Shown: positions 9,801 to 19,195, numbered from the stretch's first letter. The stretch is 64,000 nt of DNA from Sphingobacterium yanglingense (GCF_004363245.1 NZ_SNYV01000013.1:148939-212938), one strand, 5' to 3'. Numbers and translations: made by a program. The notes: generated from the sequence alone by a model not told the origin.

Positions 9801-12098
9801 TTGAAAACGATCCTTAGAATAGCTCGCGTCGAGCTTAGTGCCTTATTTTATTCGCCGATTGCGTGGTTTTTACTGATACTGTTCTACATTCAGGTCAGTA
9901 TGTCCTATCTAGATCAGCTCACATCCTTATCGACCCATCAGGAACTCGGTAATAGCCTCAGTAATCTCACCTTTGAGTTTTTTGCCAGCCCACGTGGCGG
10001 ACTTTTTATAACAGGTGTCTTACGGTATCTGTACCTTTATATCCCATTGATTACGATGGGTTTGATCAGTAGAGAGACCCATTCCGGTACTATCAAATTA
10101 CTCTATTCTTCTCCTGTCAAACTGTCCTCTATTGTTCTGGGAAAGTATGTATCGATGTTGTTTTTCAATCTATGTTTGATACTTGTACTCTTCATTACGA
10201 TAATCTTTGCCTCTTCTCATATAGAGGCTATGGACTATGGGTTGGTCTTCAGTGGGCTGCTCGGGATTTATCTGTTATTGAGTGCTTATGCAGCTATCGG
10301 GCTTTTTATGTCTTCCTTGAGCCAGTATCAAGTCGTGGCTGCGATTGCTACTTTTGCGGTTTTTGCGTTATTGAAGTTTGTAGGTACCGTATGGCAGGAG
10401 TATGATCTGCTGCGAGAGGTGACGGGCTATCTGTCTATTTCAGGACGTACAGAATCGATGATCATGGGTTTGGTTACGACCAAAGAGGTCATTTACTATA
10501 TCTTGATTACTGCTATGTTCCTAGCTTTTACTTTTTTGAAACTAAGAGGTGGCCGTGATTCTTCTACCTGGGCCAAATCTGCTGTTCGGTACAGCTTAGT
10601 CGTCGTATGTACCGTAGTGATCGGCTATATCAGTTCGATGCCTGGTTTTGTCGGGTATTGGGATACTACCCGTACGCAGTCAAGCACAATAAGTTCATTG
10701 GCCCAGAAAGAGCTAAAGGGGTTGGTCGATGGTCCTTTAACGGTGACCACCTATGCCAATTTGCTGGATCAGACTTTTTGGTTTGCAAGGCCCGAGTACC
10801 GAAAGAATGATATTGGCCGATGGGAGCCTTATGTTCGGTTCAAATCAGATATTAAGCTTAATTTTGTAAACTATTACGATAGCGTCCAGAATGACGCGCT
10901 ATATAAGGAGAATGCAGGCAAGACACTCGATGAGATAGCAAAAAAACAGGCTAAAGCTTTTCAGTTGGATCTGTCATGGTTCAAGAAGCCCGAAGAGATT
11001 AGGCAAATGATTAATCTGAGGCCGGAGAAGAACAGACTGGTTATGGAGCTCGAGTACAAGGGAAAGAAAACCTTTCTACGTGTTTTTGATGATTTGAATG
11101 TTTGGCCTTCCGAGGTCGAAGTGGTAGCCGCAGTAAAGCGTCTAACCGAGCCTGTGCCACAGATTGCTTTTTTGCAGGGAGAGGACGAACGTAGTATCGA
11201 TAAACCTGGCGATAAGCATTATAAATTTGCAACCAGCGAAGTTAATACCCGAGCAGCACTGGTCAATCAAGGCTTTGATGTGCTTACCCTATCGTTGAGC
11301 GATCAAGATATTCCAGAAGGGCTGACCGCACTAGTCATTGCCGATCCCAGAACCGAGTTTAGTCCTGTTGTGTTAGCAAAGATAGAACGGTATATCAAAG
11401 AAGGGGGCAATTTACTCCTGGCAGGCGAACCCGGCAAGCAGTCTGTCCTAAATCCTATTTTGAAACACTTGGGTGTACAGCTAATGGATGGGACTATTGT
11501 ACAGGGAGATACCAATTTTTCGCCTGATGCGGTGAGTTCCTACGTTTCGTATTCGGGCGACGCGTTTGGTACCAAGATTGCGGGCCTACACCGTACTAAA
11601 TCACCTATCAATACACCTGGTGTAGCAGGGTTGACATACCAAACAGATGGTAACTTTAAGGTTCAGACCTTATTGCAGACGGATGAAAACGTAACTTGGA
11701 ATAAGACTGGTAAAGTTGTTTTAGATTCAGCAGATATTGTATATAATCCTGAAGGAGGAGATGTTAAAAGATCTTTGCCTACAGCAATCTATCTGACGAG
11801 ACAGGTTGGTACGAGAGAGCAGCGTATTCTGGTCACTGGCGATGCCGATTTCTTAAGTAATGTGGAGCTGGCAAGAAAATTCCCTCAAACTGGGAATAGC
11901 AAATTCTTTCAGGGATTTTTGGGCTGGTTCAGTTATGGACAATTTCCAATTCAACCCACTTTCTCCAGTCCGACAGACAATATATTGCACATGAATAGCG
12001 ATGATATCAAGTCGACGAAGCGCTTGATGTTATTCTTGGTGCCTTCTATATTGCTCTTGGCTGGGACTATACTACTCGTGAGACGTAAACGTAAATAA
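9801..12098 (+). CDS. GldF-GldG-type fused ABC permease / auxiliary protein
   Basis: Membrane partner of the ATPase upstream. The N-terminal third is an ABC-2 permease with about six helices (from ELSALFYSPIAWFLLILFYI to about 250). A further helix near 280 leads to a large extracytoplasmic GldG-like region (ABC auxiliary domain, about 290-720), and a C-terminal helix (LMLFLVPSILLLAGTILLV) ends in RRKRK. GldF and GldG are separate proteins in the classical gliding system, so this is a fusion. I chose the TTG at 9801, 4 bp after the ATPase stop, because the protein then begins like GldF (LKTILRIARVEL). An ATG at 9762 overlaps the ATPase gene by 35 bp. Confidence 0.85.
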   Translation: MKTILRIARVELSALFYSPIAWFLLILFYIQVSMSYLDQLTSLSTHQELGNSLSNLTFEFFASPRGGLFITGVLRYLYLYIPLITMGLISRETHSGTIKLLYSSPVKLSSIVLGKYVSMLFFNLCLILVLFITIIFASSHIEAMDYGLVFSGLLGIYLLLSAYAAIGLFMSSLSQYQVVAAIATFAVFALLKFVGTVWQEYDLLREVTGYLSISGRTESMIMGLVTTKEVIYYILITAMFLAFTFLKLRGGRDSSTWAKSAVRYSLVVVCTVVIGYISSMPGFVGYWDTTRTQSSTISSLAQKELKGLVDGPLTVTTYANLLDQTFWFARPEYRKNDIGRWEPYVRFKSDIKLNFVNYYDSVQNDALYKENAGKTLDEIAKKQAKAFQLDLSWFKKPEEIRQMINLRPEKNRLVMELEYKGKKTFLRVFDDLNVWPSEVEVVAAVKRLTEPVPQIAFLQGEDERSIDKPGDKHYKFATSEVNTRAALVNQGFDVLTLSLSDQDIPEGLTALVIADPRTEFSPVVLAKIERYIKEGGNLLLAGEPGKQSVLNPILKHLGVQLMDGTIVQGDTNFSPDAVSSYVSYSGDAFGTKIAGLHRTKSPINTPGVAGLTYQTDGNFKVQTLLQTDENVTWNKTGKVVLDSADIVYNPEGGDVKRSLPTAIYLTRQVGTREQRILVTGDADFLSNVELARKFPQTGNSKFFQGFLGWFSYGQFPIQPTFSSPTDNILHMNSDDIKSTKRLMLFLVPSILLLAGTILLVRRKRK

Positions 12099-12105
12099 AT
12101 TGGCT

Positions 12106-13467
12106 ATGTACTTTACGACCGATCAGCAGACCCTTAATGACTTGTCGATATTCGGCAAGTCAGGCTCAAATTCTATCTTTAGTCTATTTAATCAGACTGA
12201 AACTCGAGGAGGGGCAGATAGACTCTCCGATATGTTCCGGTATCCCTTGGCCGATCATGAGGCCATTAATGAACGTAGTATTATTATAGCATACTGTGCA
12301 GACCATAGAATAACCCTACCTTTTAAGAAAGGACTATTTGATATCATTGATCAGTATCTAGAAAATACAGATGAGCGTTCGAGGTTATCCGAGAGAGAAT
12401 CTACGGTTTCTGGAAAATTAAAAGAACTGATTGCCACCGATCCACATGTCAAACGTGTAGAAGATGGTATCATGGCAGTCCGTCAGTTCTTTGCAGATCT
12501 GGAGCATTTTGTTACAGACCTTTTTTCTGTAGCGGCAGCCGAGGAACAGGGGCGTACCTTCCTTATGGCAAGATCAGAATCCTTCCGGAGCCTACTTCAG
12601 GATGAAGATTTTGCAAACTTTCGAAGAGAAAAGTCCGGTAAGAGCTTGCCTTATCGTTCTATTGCCCTTTACGATTCCTTATTGCGTTTTAAAAAGCGGG
12701 ACTTGATCCGCACTTGTTTAGCAGTGATATATGAGTTTGATGCCTATATCTCGGTGGCAAAAGTTGCACGGCAGCACAATTTTTGCCATCCCTATGCTAT
12801 GCCCGTGGCTCAGGGTGAGGTCATATTGGAGGATGTCTATCATCCCTATGTAAAAGACGCTATTCGCAATTCTTTACGGATCGACCCACAGAGCAATATT
12901 ATCTTCCTCACCGGAGCCAATATGGCCGGCAAATCTACATTAATGAAATCTTTGGGGATAGCCATGTACTTAGCGCATATGGGATTTCCGGTGCCGGCCA
13001 AAAATATGAGCTTCTCCGTTAGAGAAGGAATCTATACCAGTATCAATCTTCCTGATAATCTTGGGCAGGGCATGAGCCATTTTTACGCAGAGGTATTAAG
13101 GATCAAGAAAGTATCCCGAGAGCTTGGGCAGAATAAAAACCTGTTCATTATCATTGACGAACTCTTTCGCGGTACCAATGTCAAGGACGCTTACGAGGCG
13201 ACCGTCGCCTTGACATCTGCCTTTGCAAGCAAGCCCAATTGTATGTTCATGATGTCTACCCACATTATGGAGGCCGGAGATACACTTCGAGGTATTTGCA
13301 GCAATATTAATTTTGTGTACCTACCTACAAAAATGGATGGTAATCAACCTGTATATACCTATCGGTTAGAACAAGGGATCACAGCCGATCGTCATGGTAT
13401 GATCATCGTCCGCAACGAAGGTATATTAGATATATTGAACAAGAAAAACGTAAAAGACAAAGTATGA
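12106..13467 (+). CDS. MutS-like ATPase, short form (first of a tandem pair)
   Basis: Protein of about 453 aa with a MutS domain V ATPase: Walker A GANMAGKST, Walker B LFIIIDELFRGTN, and MMSTHIMEAGD further on. The N-terminal half looks like the helical core/clamp region of MutS. The mismatch-recognition domain I (with the Phe-x-Glu wedge) and connector domain II are absent, so a role in classical mismatch repair is unlikely. The ATG at 12106 aligns with the start of the neighbouring paralogue (YFTTDQQTLNDL versus SFIADKQSLDDL); a TTG at 12100 is the alternative. It begins about 8 bp after the GldFG gene and overlaps the next gene by 4 bp (ATGA). Confidence 0.85.
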   Translation: MYFTTDQQTLNDLSIFGKSGSNSIFSLFNQTETRGGADRLSDMFRYPLADHEAINERSIIIAYCADHRITLPFKKGLFDIIDQYLENTDERSRLSERESTVSGKLKELIATDPHVKRVEDGIMAVRQFFADLEHFVTDLFSVAAAEEQGRTFLMARSESFRSLLQDEDFANFRREKSGKSLPYRSIALYDSLLRFKKRDLIRTCLAVIYEFDAYISVAKVARQHNFCHPYAMPVAQGEVILEDVYHPYVKDAIRNSLRIDPQSNIIFLTGANMAGKSTLMKSLGIAMYLAHMGFPVPAKNMSFSVREGIYTSINLPDNLGQGMSHFYAEVLRIKKVSRELGQNKNLFIIIDELFRGTNVKDAYEATVALTSAFASKPNCMFMMSTHIMEAGDTLRGICSNINFVYLPTKMDGNQPVYTYRLEQGITADRHGMIIVRNEGILDILNKKNVKDKV

Positions 13468-14807
13468 GTTTTATAGCCGATAAGCAGAGTCTTGATGATT
13501 TAAATCTAACGGGGAAATACAGACCCAATTCAATCTACAACCTGTTCAGTCAGGTCAAGACCACAGGAGGAGAGAAGCTCCTGGATGCGATGTTCAATAA
13601 TCCGTTGACAGATCCTGACGCTATTAATAGACGTAGTGCTATTTTTGTTTTTTTTCAGCAGCATCCATTGGACTTCCCGTTCTGCAAAGATAAGATCGAA
13701 AGCGCTGAAAAATACCTTAATGATCGATCCGAAAGTAATAAAATACTATCGACGGTCAATCTTTTAAAACTGAACATAGTCCATATTGCGGTTCGTTCTG
13801 AGGAATATTTAGACATCATCAAAGGAGTACAGGCGACTTTAGTGCTACTTCAGGAGATGTCCTTATATTTAAAGAAATTAGGAGATTTTGCACAGCATCC
13901 CTATGCAGCCGACTTTAGTAGATTAAAACAGACCCTTAGTCGACCAGCTATAGTGCAGTTGCTATCAGCATCAGATTCTCCGAAAGAGGATGTACATATA
14001 CCGTTTCTAAAATTGAATCATCTCCATTTCTTTTTTAGAGGTACACTGCGAGAAGAGTTGAACTATTTTTTCAAAGTACTGTATGAACTGGACGTATTTA
14101 TTGCGGTATCCGATGTAGCCCGATCAAAAGGGATGTCCTATGCGACAGCATGGCCCGCTTCGGCTACTCGTTTTGATGCCGTGGATCTGCATCACCCCGC
14201 ACTGGACAAAGCAGTTTCCAATTCCATTTCATTGACAAGAGATCAAAACGTGTTATTTCTTACCGGTGCGAATATGGCGGGCAAGTCTACTTGGATGAAG
14301 ACCATAGGTACGAGTATGTACCTCGCTCATTTAGGTTTCCCAATCGCGGCCGATCGATGCGATTTCTCCGTTTTGGACGGGATCTATTCATCGATAAATG
14401 TTCCGGACAATCTTAATATGGGCTATAGCCATTTTTATGCAGAGGTGCTCCGTGTCAAAGAGGTCGCTTTACAGGTCAGTGCTGGCAAAAATCTATTGGT
14501 ACTTTTTGATGAGTTATTTAAAGGGACCAATGTCAAAGATGCTTATGATGCTACACTTGCTGTATCTGAGGGATTTGCACAATACACCAATTGTCTATAT
14601 GTGATCTCTACCCACATTATCGAAGTCGGTGATGATCTGCAGAAGACCTGTGGTAATATACAGTTTAAATACCTACCTACCATTATGGAAGGAGCTGTAC
14701 CGAGATATACCTACCGCCTACAGGAGGGCATTACCAATGATAAGCAGGGCATGATGATCATAAAAAATGAACGAATATTGGAGATTATCGAAGGAGCGAT
14801 AGTTTAA
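13464..14807 (+). CDS. MutS-like ATPase, short form (second of a tandem pair)
   Basis: 447-aa paralogue of the gene before it, with Walker A GANMAGKST at 268-276, Walker B LLVLFDELFKGTN at about 344-356 and VISTHIIEVGD. It too lacks MutS domains I and II. The start overlaps the upstream stop by 4 bp, so the two are translationally coupled and may form a heterodimer, as MutS ATPase domains dimerise. Both are the last genes of the SusC/SusD/ABC run. A hairpin with a U-run (repeat family A copy 1) follows directly after the stop. Role unknown; I know no SusCD-linked function for MutS-like ATPases. Confidence 0.85.
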   Translation: MSFIADKQSLDDLNLTGKYRPNSIYNLFSQVKTTGGEKLLDAMFNNPLTDPDAINRRSAIFVFFQQHPLDFPFCKDKIESAEKYLNDRSESNKILSTVNLLKLNIVHIAVRSEEYLDIIKGVQATLVLLQEMSLYLKKLGDFAQHPYAADFSRLKQTLSRPAIVQLLSASDSPKEDVHIPFLKLNHLHFFFRGTLREELNYFFKVLYELDVFIAVSDVARSKGMSYATAWPASATRFDAVDLHHPALDKAVSNSISLTRDQNVLFLTGANMAGKSTWMKTIGTSMYLAHLGFPIAADRCDFSVLDGIYSSINVPDNLNMGYSHFYAEVLRVKEVALQVSAGKNLLVLFDELFKGTNVKDAYDATLAVSEGFAQYTNCLYVISTHIIEVGDDLQKTCGNIQFKYLPTIMEGAVPRYTYRLQEGITNDKQGMMIIKNERILEIIEGAIV

Positions 14808-14940
14808 CCAAAAAAATCCCTGAAGCGGGGAGCTTCAGGGATTTTTAACTAACCAATTATTAACCTAAATTATGAATATTAGTATAACGGCAATATCTAT
14901 GCCGATAGTATTGCTAATCTCCATGTTAACGAGAATTTAA
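14808..14940 (+). repeat. Interspersed repeat A, copy 1 (terminator-like hairpin, leader, 22-codon ORF)
   Basis: Stem ATCCCTGAAGC (14816-14826) pairs with GCTTCAGGGAT (14832-14842) around loop GGGGA and is followed by a run of five T. It can act as terminator for the upstream MutS-like operon. Behind it lies TAACTAACCAATTATTAACC and an ATG at 14872 opening a 22-codon frame (MNISITAISMPIV...) that stops at 14938-14940. Copies 2 (36783) and 3 (43381) align without gaps over the whole unit. This copy has C-G where they have A-T at stem position 3, a compensatory change. A second small inverted repeat, CGGCA-N7-TGCCG, lies inside the frame. Confidence 0.8.
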
Positions 14941-15004
14941 TAAAGGCACGAACAGAGAGCTCGATCTAGTGGAGATTTGTAATTGACGTATCTCTTCTAC
15001 TGAA

Positions 15005-15541
15005 CTAAAACCAAAACAAACAAGAAAGACTATTCCTTAATTTTTTTAAGGTAAGGCTGATCTTTTTTTCAACAGTTTTGACGGATATACTTTTTTGTTG
15101 CGCAATGTCAGTATAACGCAATCCCTCATCTCTATTCAGTAAAAAAATCTCCTGATAGTCAAGGGGTAAGCTTTTTAGGGTCGAATCAATCCTAGATTGT
15201 AGCTCTTTAAGTTCTATTTGTTCAATGGTACTATTTTCTAAAGCTAAAAGTTCGATTTTTGCTAAGACAGCATTTTGATATTTAATACTGTTTGCCTGCT
15301 GTCTTAAGTAGCTTATACAGGCATTTTTTGTCACGGTAAACACTAGGTTTTTAGTTTCGCTACTATCATTGATTTCCGAAATACGACTCCAGATTTTTAC
15401 AAATACATCTTGCACGATGTCCTCTGCAAGATCGCTGTCTTTGAGATAGCTACGGGCAAAAGAAACGAGAGCTGTTCGATACTCGTCGAACAGCCTATTG
15501 AATAGCAATAGCTCTTTGTTAACTACAGCACTACTTTTCAT
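15005..15541 (-). CDS. ECF RNA polymerase sigma factor at the end of its operon
   Basis: ECF sigma factor, 178 aa. Region 2 includes DSDLAEDIVQDVFVKIWSR; region 4 includes LPLDYQEIFLLNRDEGLRY followed by IAQQKSISVKTVEKKISLT (HTH). It starts 36 bp after the stop of the thioredoxin-domain gene on the same strand, so it is probably the last gene of the FecR-SusC-SusD-DUF4843-PKD-Trx operon that begins at 25957. In the other clusters here the sigma gene comes first. A separate promoter cannot be excluded. Confidence 0.92.
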   Translation of the reverse strand: MKSSAVVNKELLLFNRLFDEYRTALVSFARSYLKDSDLAEDIVQDVFVKIWSRISEINDSSETKNLVFTVTKNACISYLRQQANSIKYQNAVLAKIELLALENSTIEQIELKELQSRIDSTLKSLPLDYQEIFLLNRDEGLRYTDIAQQKSISVKTVEKKISLTLKKLRNSLSCLFWF

Positions 15542-15577
15542 CGTATCTTTTCCCTCGTCGTCCTACTTCTATAGCAC

Positions 15578-17608
15578 TTATTTTTTCAGATCATTCATTA
15601 GTACTTTCATGGACTCGGCCCAAACGATTGCTTGGTCACTTCCCGATTTCTTAATCAGATCATAATTTAATTCCAGTGCCTGAAGGTATTTTGTCTTTAA
15701 GTTTTTATCGGGACATTCGCTTTGCAAGCGTGCTCCCCAATTCCAAGTTAGCATAGGGCTGGCATTGCCTTTCTCTTTCTGCATGTAATCTATTGCAAAA
15801 TTTACATAGCTATTCCAGTCAGCAGTAAGATACAAATTTTCCATCATAGATGTGGTCTTTACGTACTCAATTTGCGCTATACCACTTTCGGATAAGCGCT
15901 TTAAGAACTGGTCATAACCATCTTTATCTAGTTTTTTAACACCAGCATCTTCCTTTACGTAAGACAAACCCTTTATCAACCATACTTTGCCAACATATTG
16001 GTCAAAAGCAGATTGGCCGGCGTTTTTTTCAAAAAGCTGCTTATTGGCAAATATCTTTTTTGTTAGATCGGAATCCAGATCCCGTACAAATTCATTAATC
16101 AAGAAGAATGTTTTTCGGTCCGCAAGCTCATTTAAGGATAACGTAGCTAAATATTCTGATGCCAGGCCAGAAGCTCTTTCTCCTTCATTGGCATTAGCCA
16201 ACATAGTAATGTATTCGTTCATAAATGCAGGCGAGCGCTCACCATTTTTATATCTGGTATGGAATGAACCTAAGCCTGTCGTAGCTAACACACCTTTATT
16301 AAGTTCTTCTAAAAAACTAGATACTTTCATGTACCCCACGAACTTATGGATGAGCTCCCCATTTTTGTCAATCAATAAGTGCGTTGGGAATGCGGTAGTA
16401 ATATATTTGTCCCGGTAAGCGTTGGATAGTGCACTATCAATATCACATTCAAAATATATGCTGATGAAGTGCTTATTTAAATACTCTACTACGGCAGGAT
16501 CAGGGAATACATCCTTCTTCATCATCTTGCAGGGTTGACACCAGGTGGCACTCATATCCACATAAATGGATTTGTTCATAGCTTTAGCTTTCTGGACCGC
16601 ATCCGAGAGGCTTAGCTTTTCAAATTGTACAGCGCTACCGTCGCTACTTCCCGATGTGGCCGCAGCACTGCTTGAAGAAGATCCCAAGCTGGCAGTACTT
16701 GCTGTCGCCGGAACGCTCGACGTACTGCCACTCATAGCTACTGTGGCGGTAGAACCTGCGGTGCTGCTACTACTGGTGCCCGTTACCATATTGCTTGGTG
16801 TTTCCGACAGCCCAGCTGTTGCTGCTTCCCCTTTACTGTCCAACGCTTTCTGCCCCAGACTGATGAACTGATCTGCGTCTCTGTAGCCTTGGTGAAGCGT
16901 ATTCAAACTCCCATCAGAGTTGATGTAAAGTAAACCAGGGAAGCCAAATACTTTAAATTTTTCAATCAACTTGTACGGGTCATTTGCACGGTCTAGTTTC
17001 AGACAGATAAAGTTATTATTGTAGAAATCTGCAACTCTATCCAATGTAAATACATCTTCTTCCATACGTTTGCAGGGGCCACAACCTATGAAGTAGGAGT
17101 CTATGAAAATCGGTTTTCCTGTTTGTTTTGAGAGCTTTAAGGCTTCATTATAGTCCATGTTCATGAATTTGATAGATCTCGTGTTGGTCTTCTTGACCAA
17201 GTTTTCCTGGATCGCCTTGTCCAATACCTGGCTAAACTGTTGTCTACCTACAGCCATCTCATCCCAATACCCGTTGCCGAGTATGCTACCATTAGCATTT
17301 AGAAATACCATTACGGGATAAGACAGATTCGTAATGTATTCTGCGTAATCGATCTGGTTGTCCACATTAAGCATGTCGATTCGGATCGGAATAAAGTTTT
17401 GTAACAGCTTATCTGATAGCGCTTTTTCAGACAATACTTTACTGATGTTAGCATCATCTATTCGTCCTGAAGTAACATCGATCAAAACACCCTTATTTTC
17501 TTTTTTGGCTTTGATCAGTGCATCCTTGATACGGATAGTTTCGAATTTTAGCTGTCCGAAAATATAAAATGGCAATATCAGTAGAAGAAGTGATAGTATT
17601 CTTTTCAT
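15578..17608 (-). CDS. Secreted protein with three thioredoxin-like domains
   Basis: 676 aa with a signal peptide (1-19). Domain 1 (about 20-135) has a thioredoxin-like fold pattern but no CxxC. Domain 2 (about 145-255) has CGPC at 176-179 and domain 3 (about 328-440) has CQPC at 357-360. Domains 2 and 3 are joined by a Ser/Ala/Thr-rich linker of about 65 residues. The C-terminal 230 residues look helical and I recognise no domain there. It probably reduces or isomerises disulfides in the periplasm. It sits 10 bp after the PKD-like lipoprotein gene, so it may process a thiol-containing ligand or the partner lipoproteins. Confidence 0.82.
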   Translation of the reverse strand: MKRILSLLLLILPFYIFGQLKFETIRIKDALIKAKKENKGVLIDVTSGRIDDANISKVLSEKALSDKLLQNFIPIRIDMLNVDNQIDYAEYITNLSYPVMVFLNANGSILGNGYWDEMAVGRQQFSQVLDKAIQENLVKKTNTRSIKFMNMDYNEALKLSKQTGKPIFIDSYFIGCGPCKRMEEDVFTLDRVADFYNNNFICLKLDRANDPYKLIEKFKVFGFPGLLYINSDGSLNTLHQGYRDADQFISLGQKALDSKGEAATAGLSETPSNMVTGTSSSSTAGSTATVAMSGSTSSVPATASTASLGSSSSSAAATSGSSDGSAVQFEKLSLSDAVQKAKAMNKSIYVDMSATWCQPCKMMKKDVFPDPAVVEYLNKHFISIYFECDIDSALSNAYRDKYITTAFPTHLLIDKNGELIHKFVGYMKVSSFLEELNKGVLATTGLGSFHTRYKNGERSPAFMNEYITMLANANEGERASGLASEYLATLSLNELADRKTFFLINEFVRDLDSDLTKKIFANKQLFEKNAGQSAFDQYVGKVWLIKGLSYVKEDAGVKKLDKDGYDQFLKRLSESGIAQIEYVKTTSMMENLYLTADWNSYVNFAIDYMQKEKGNASPMLTWNWGARLQSECPDKNLKTKYLQALELNYDLIKKSGSDQAIVWAESMKVLMNDLKK

Positions 17609-17618
17609 TTTGAGTAGG

Positions 17619-19172
17619 TTATTTTTTAAATATTAAATCTATTATCTTGTTGAATCCCGTAAACGTTTTCTTGGATGCCCCCTTTAATTGACCACTTAGT
17701 GGGTTAAATTCATATTGCTGTAAAGTTCCGGCCTGCCCCTGGTTGTAGATTACATAGAGTATTGCATTGTCATATGCCGGGTTACTGGAGTCCTTTAAGA
17801 TTTTTAATGCTGAAATTTGCGCATCGCCAGGGATATCGTTTACTATTGGCGTAATTGTTTGCTGCTCGTAGTTTAACAAATATACCTTGTTTCCGGTTGC
17901 GAAAAACGCAAATGAACCACGTTCTGATATGGCCCATAGACTATTATCCTGCGCGGTATTACTCATCGCAGACAGGTCAATATGGTGCGAGCAAATGGAT
18001 GCCATAGGGTCGGTGATGTCAAAACGGATAAAATGTATTTTTCCATCATTGTCCTTCATAACCGAACCGATAGAGAAATCCTTGCCCTTTTCCATATAAA
18101 GCAATTGCATCATCGTATTGGAGATATCGATATCGTCACCTCCCAACGGGCCTTGGGTAGGGAAGAAGGACATTAGATAATTAAAGTTATCATATTCGAA
18201 TCGTTGTAACGTCTGGTTGAAAACGATATTACTATACATCCGGAATGTTTGCATATCGGTAGGGATAGTCATCATATAAGGGCTGTAGAACATTCCATTT
18301 TCACTCAACTGTATAAATTTGGGCGTCGATGGCCCCGTCATATAGTCTATGTTATATACTTCACCATTTTGGATCAAATATTCGAGTTTGTTGCTCCCCA
18401 TCATGTGCCCCAACGGGTTAAAATTACCCTCCAATGGAAAGGCAAATACGGACTCCTTGTTAGCGTGTTCCCATATGTGCGTCCTGTAGTTAATCTGGTT
18501 CCAGTCCTGTTGCGAAATAGCGAAAATCTGGTCATCGTAATTTGCATCCCCGGTCTGCCGTATCCATAAATGAGAGGGATTTTTGATCGGGTGGCTTGCA
18601 TTTATACTGGAATATATTGCATGACGCACACCCATACGATCTTCGGGAAGCCCTAAGTTCATTTCGCTGGTCCGAAGCATGCTGTAATCTCCCGTTCCGT
18701 TGCCGTCTACCTGATATACCAATAGACCGTTGATGGATTCGACGATAATATTGAACTCAGTAAAATAAGCGTCATTATTGTTGCTGTTTATCAGTTTGCG
18801 AAATAGCTTATATTTTCCAGGTCCTTTGCCGAATTTTTGATCTAGATTTTTTGTCGTACCGATTTGTTGTGCCGCTTCCGGTGTGCTTCCAGGTTTCAAT
18901 ACAGGATCTACCTCATAGATCATCCACTGATATGTCGGTGTGATTCCATTGATCTGATCTTCCTCAAATTCAATTTTGAGGTTATCATTGGTATTCAGTA
19001 GAAGGTTAGCAGACTGTTCGGCTGTTAGCTTTTTATCGTTAACATAGATACTGTAGCTTTTTATGGCTAGATCAGGTACAGCGATCTCGCTGTAGTTGCC
19101 ACGGTCTTTAACACAGCCGAACAGTACGAGACAGGTTAAAGTATATATGATATGTGTTTGTATTAGTTTCAT
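17619..19172 (-). CDS. PKD-like family lipoprotein
   Basis: 517-aa lipoprotein with signal IIYTLTCLVLFGC (lipobox Cys about 20). Beta-rich sequence follows with a repeated-strand pattern consistent with the PKD-like family that accompanies SusCD and DUF4843 genes in Bacteroidota. No catalytic motif is visible. It lies 23 bp after the DUF4843 gene. It is probably an accessory surface glycan- or protein-binding lipoprotein of the SusCD complex. The family name is from memory of the gene order and sequence style, so moderate confidence. Confidence 0.65.
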   Translation of the reverse strand: MKLIQTHIIYTLTCLVLFGCVKDRGNYSEIAVPDLAIKSYSIYVNDKKLTAEQSANLLLNTNDNLKIEFEEDQINGITPTYQWMIYEVDPVLKPGSTPEAAQQIGTTKNLDQKFGKGPGKYKLFRKLINSNNNDAYFTEFNIIVESINGLLVYQVDGNGTGDYSMLRTSEMNLGLPEDRMGVRHAIYSSINASHPIKNPSHLWIRQTGDANYDDQIFAISQQDWNQINYRTHIWEHANKESVFAFPLEGNFNPLGHMMGSNKLEYLIQNGEVYNIDYMTGPSTPKFIQLSENGMFYSPYMMTIPTDMQTFRMYSNIVFNQTLQRFEYDNFNYLMSFFPTQGPLGGDDIDISNTMMQLLYMEKGKDFSIGSVMKDNDGKIHFIRFDITDPMASICSHHIDLSAMSNTAQDNSLWAISERGSFAFFATGNKVYLLNYEQQTITPIVNDIPGDAQISALKILKDSSNPAYDNAILYVIYNQGQAGTLQQYEFNPLSGQLKGASKKTFTGFNKIIDLIFKK

Positions 19173-19195
19173 ATTTATATCATTATTTCTGCTGA

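Noticed and set aside
12106..14807. True DNA mismatch repair MutS
   Set aside because: Both proteins are about 450 aa, lack mismatch-binding domain I and connector domain II, and sit in a SusCD/ABC operon.
14890..14906. CGGCA-N7-TGCCG as a stand-alone hairpin or REP element
   Set aside because: Only a 5-bp stem and broken in copy 2, so too weak to call separately from repeat A.
15987..16418. Long plus-strand frame of 143 codons inside the thioredoxin-domain gene
   Set aside because: The minus strand encodes clear thioredoxin domains here; the antisense frame shows no domain.
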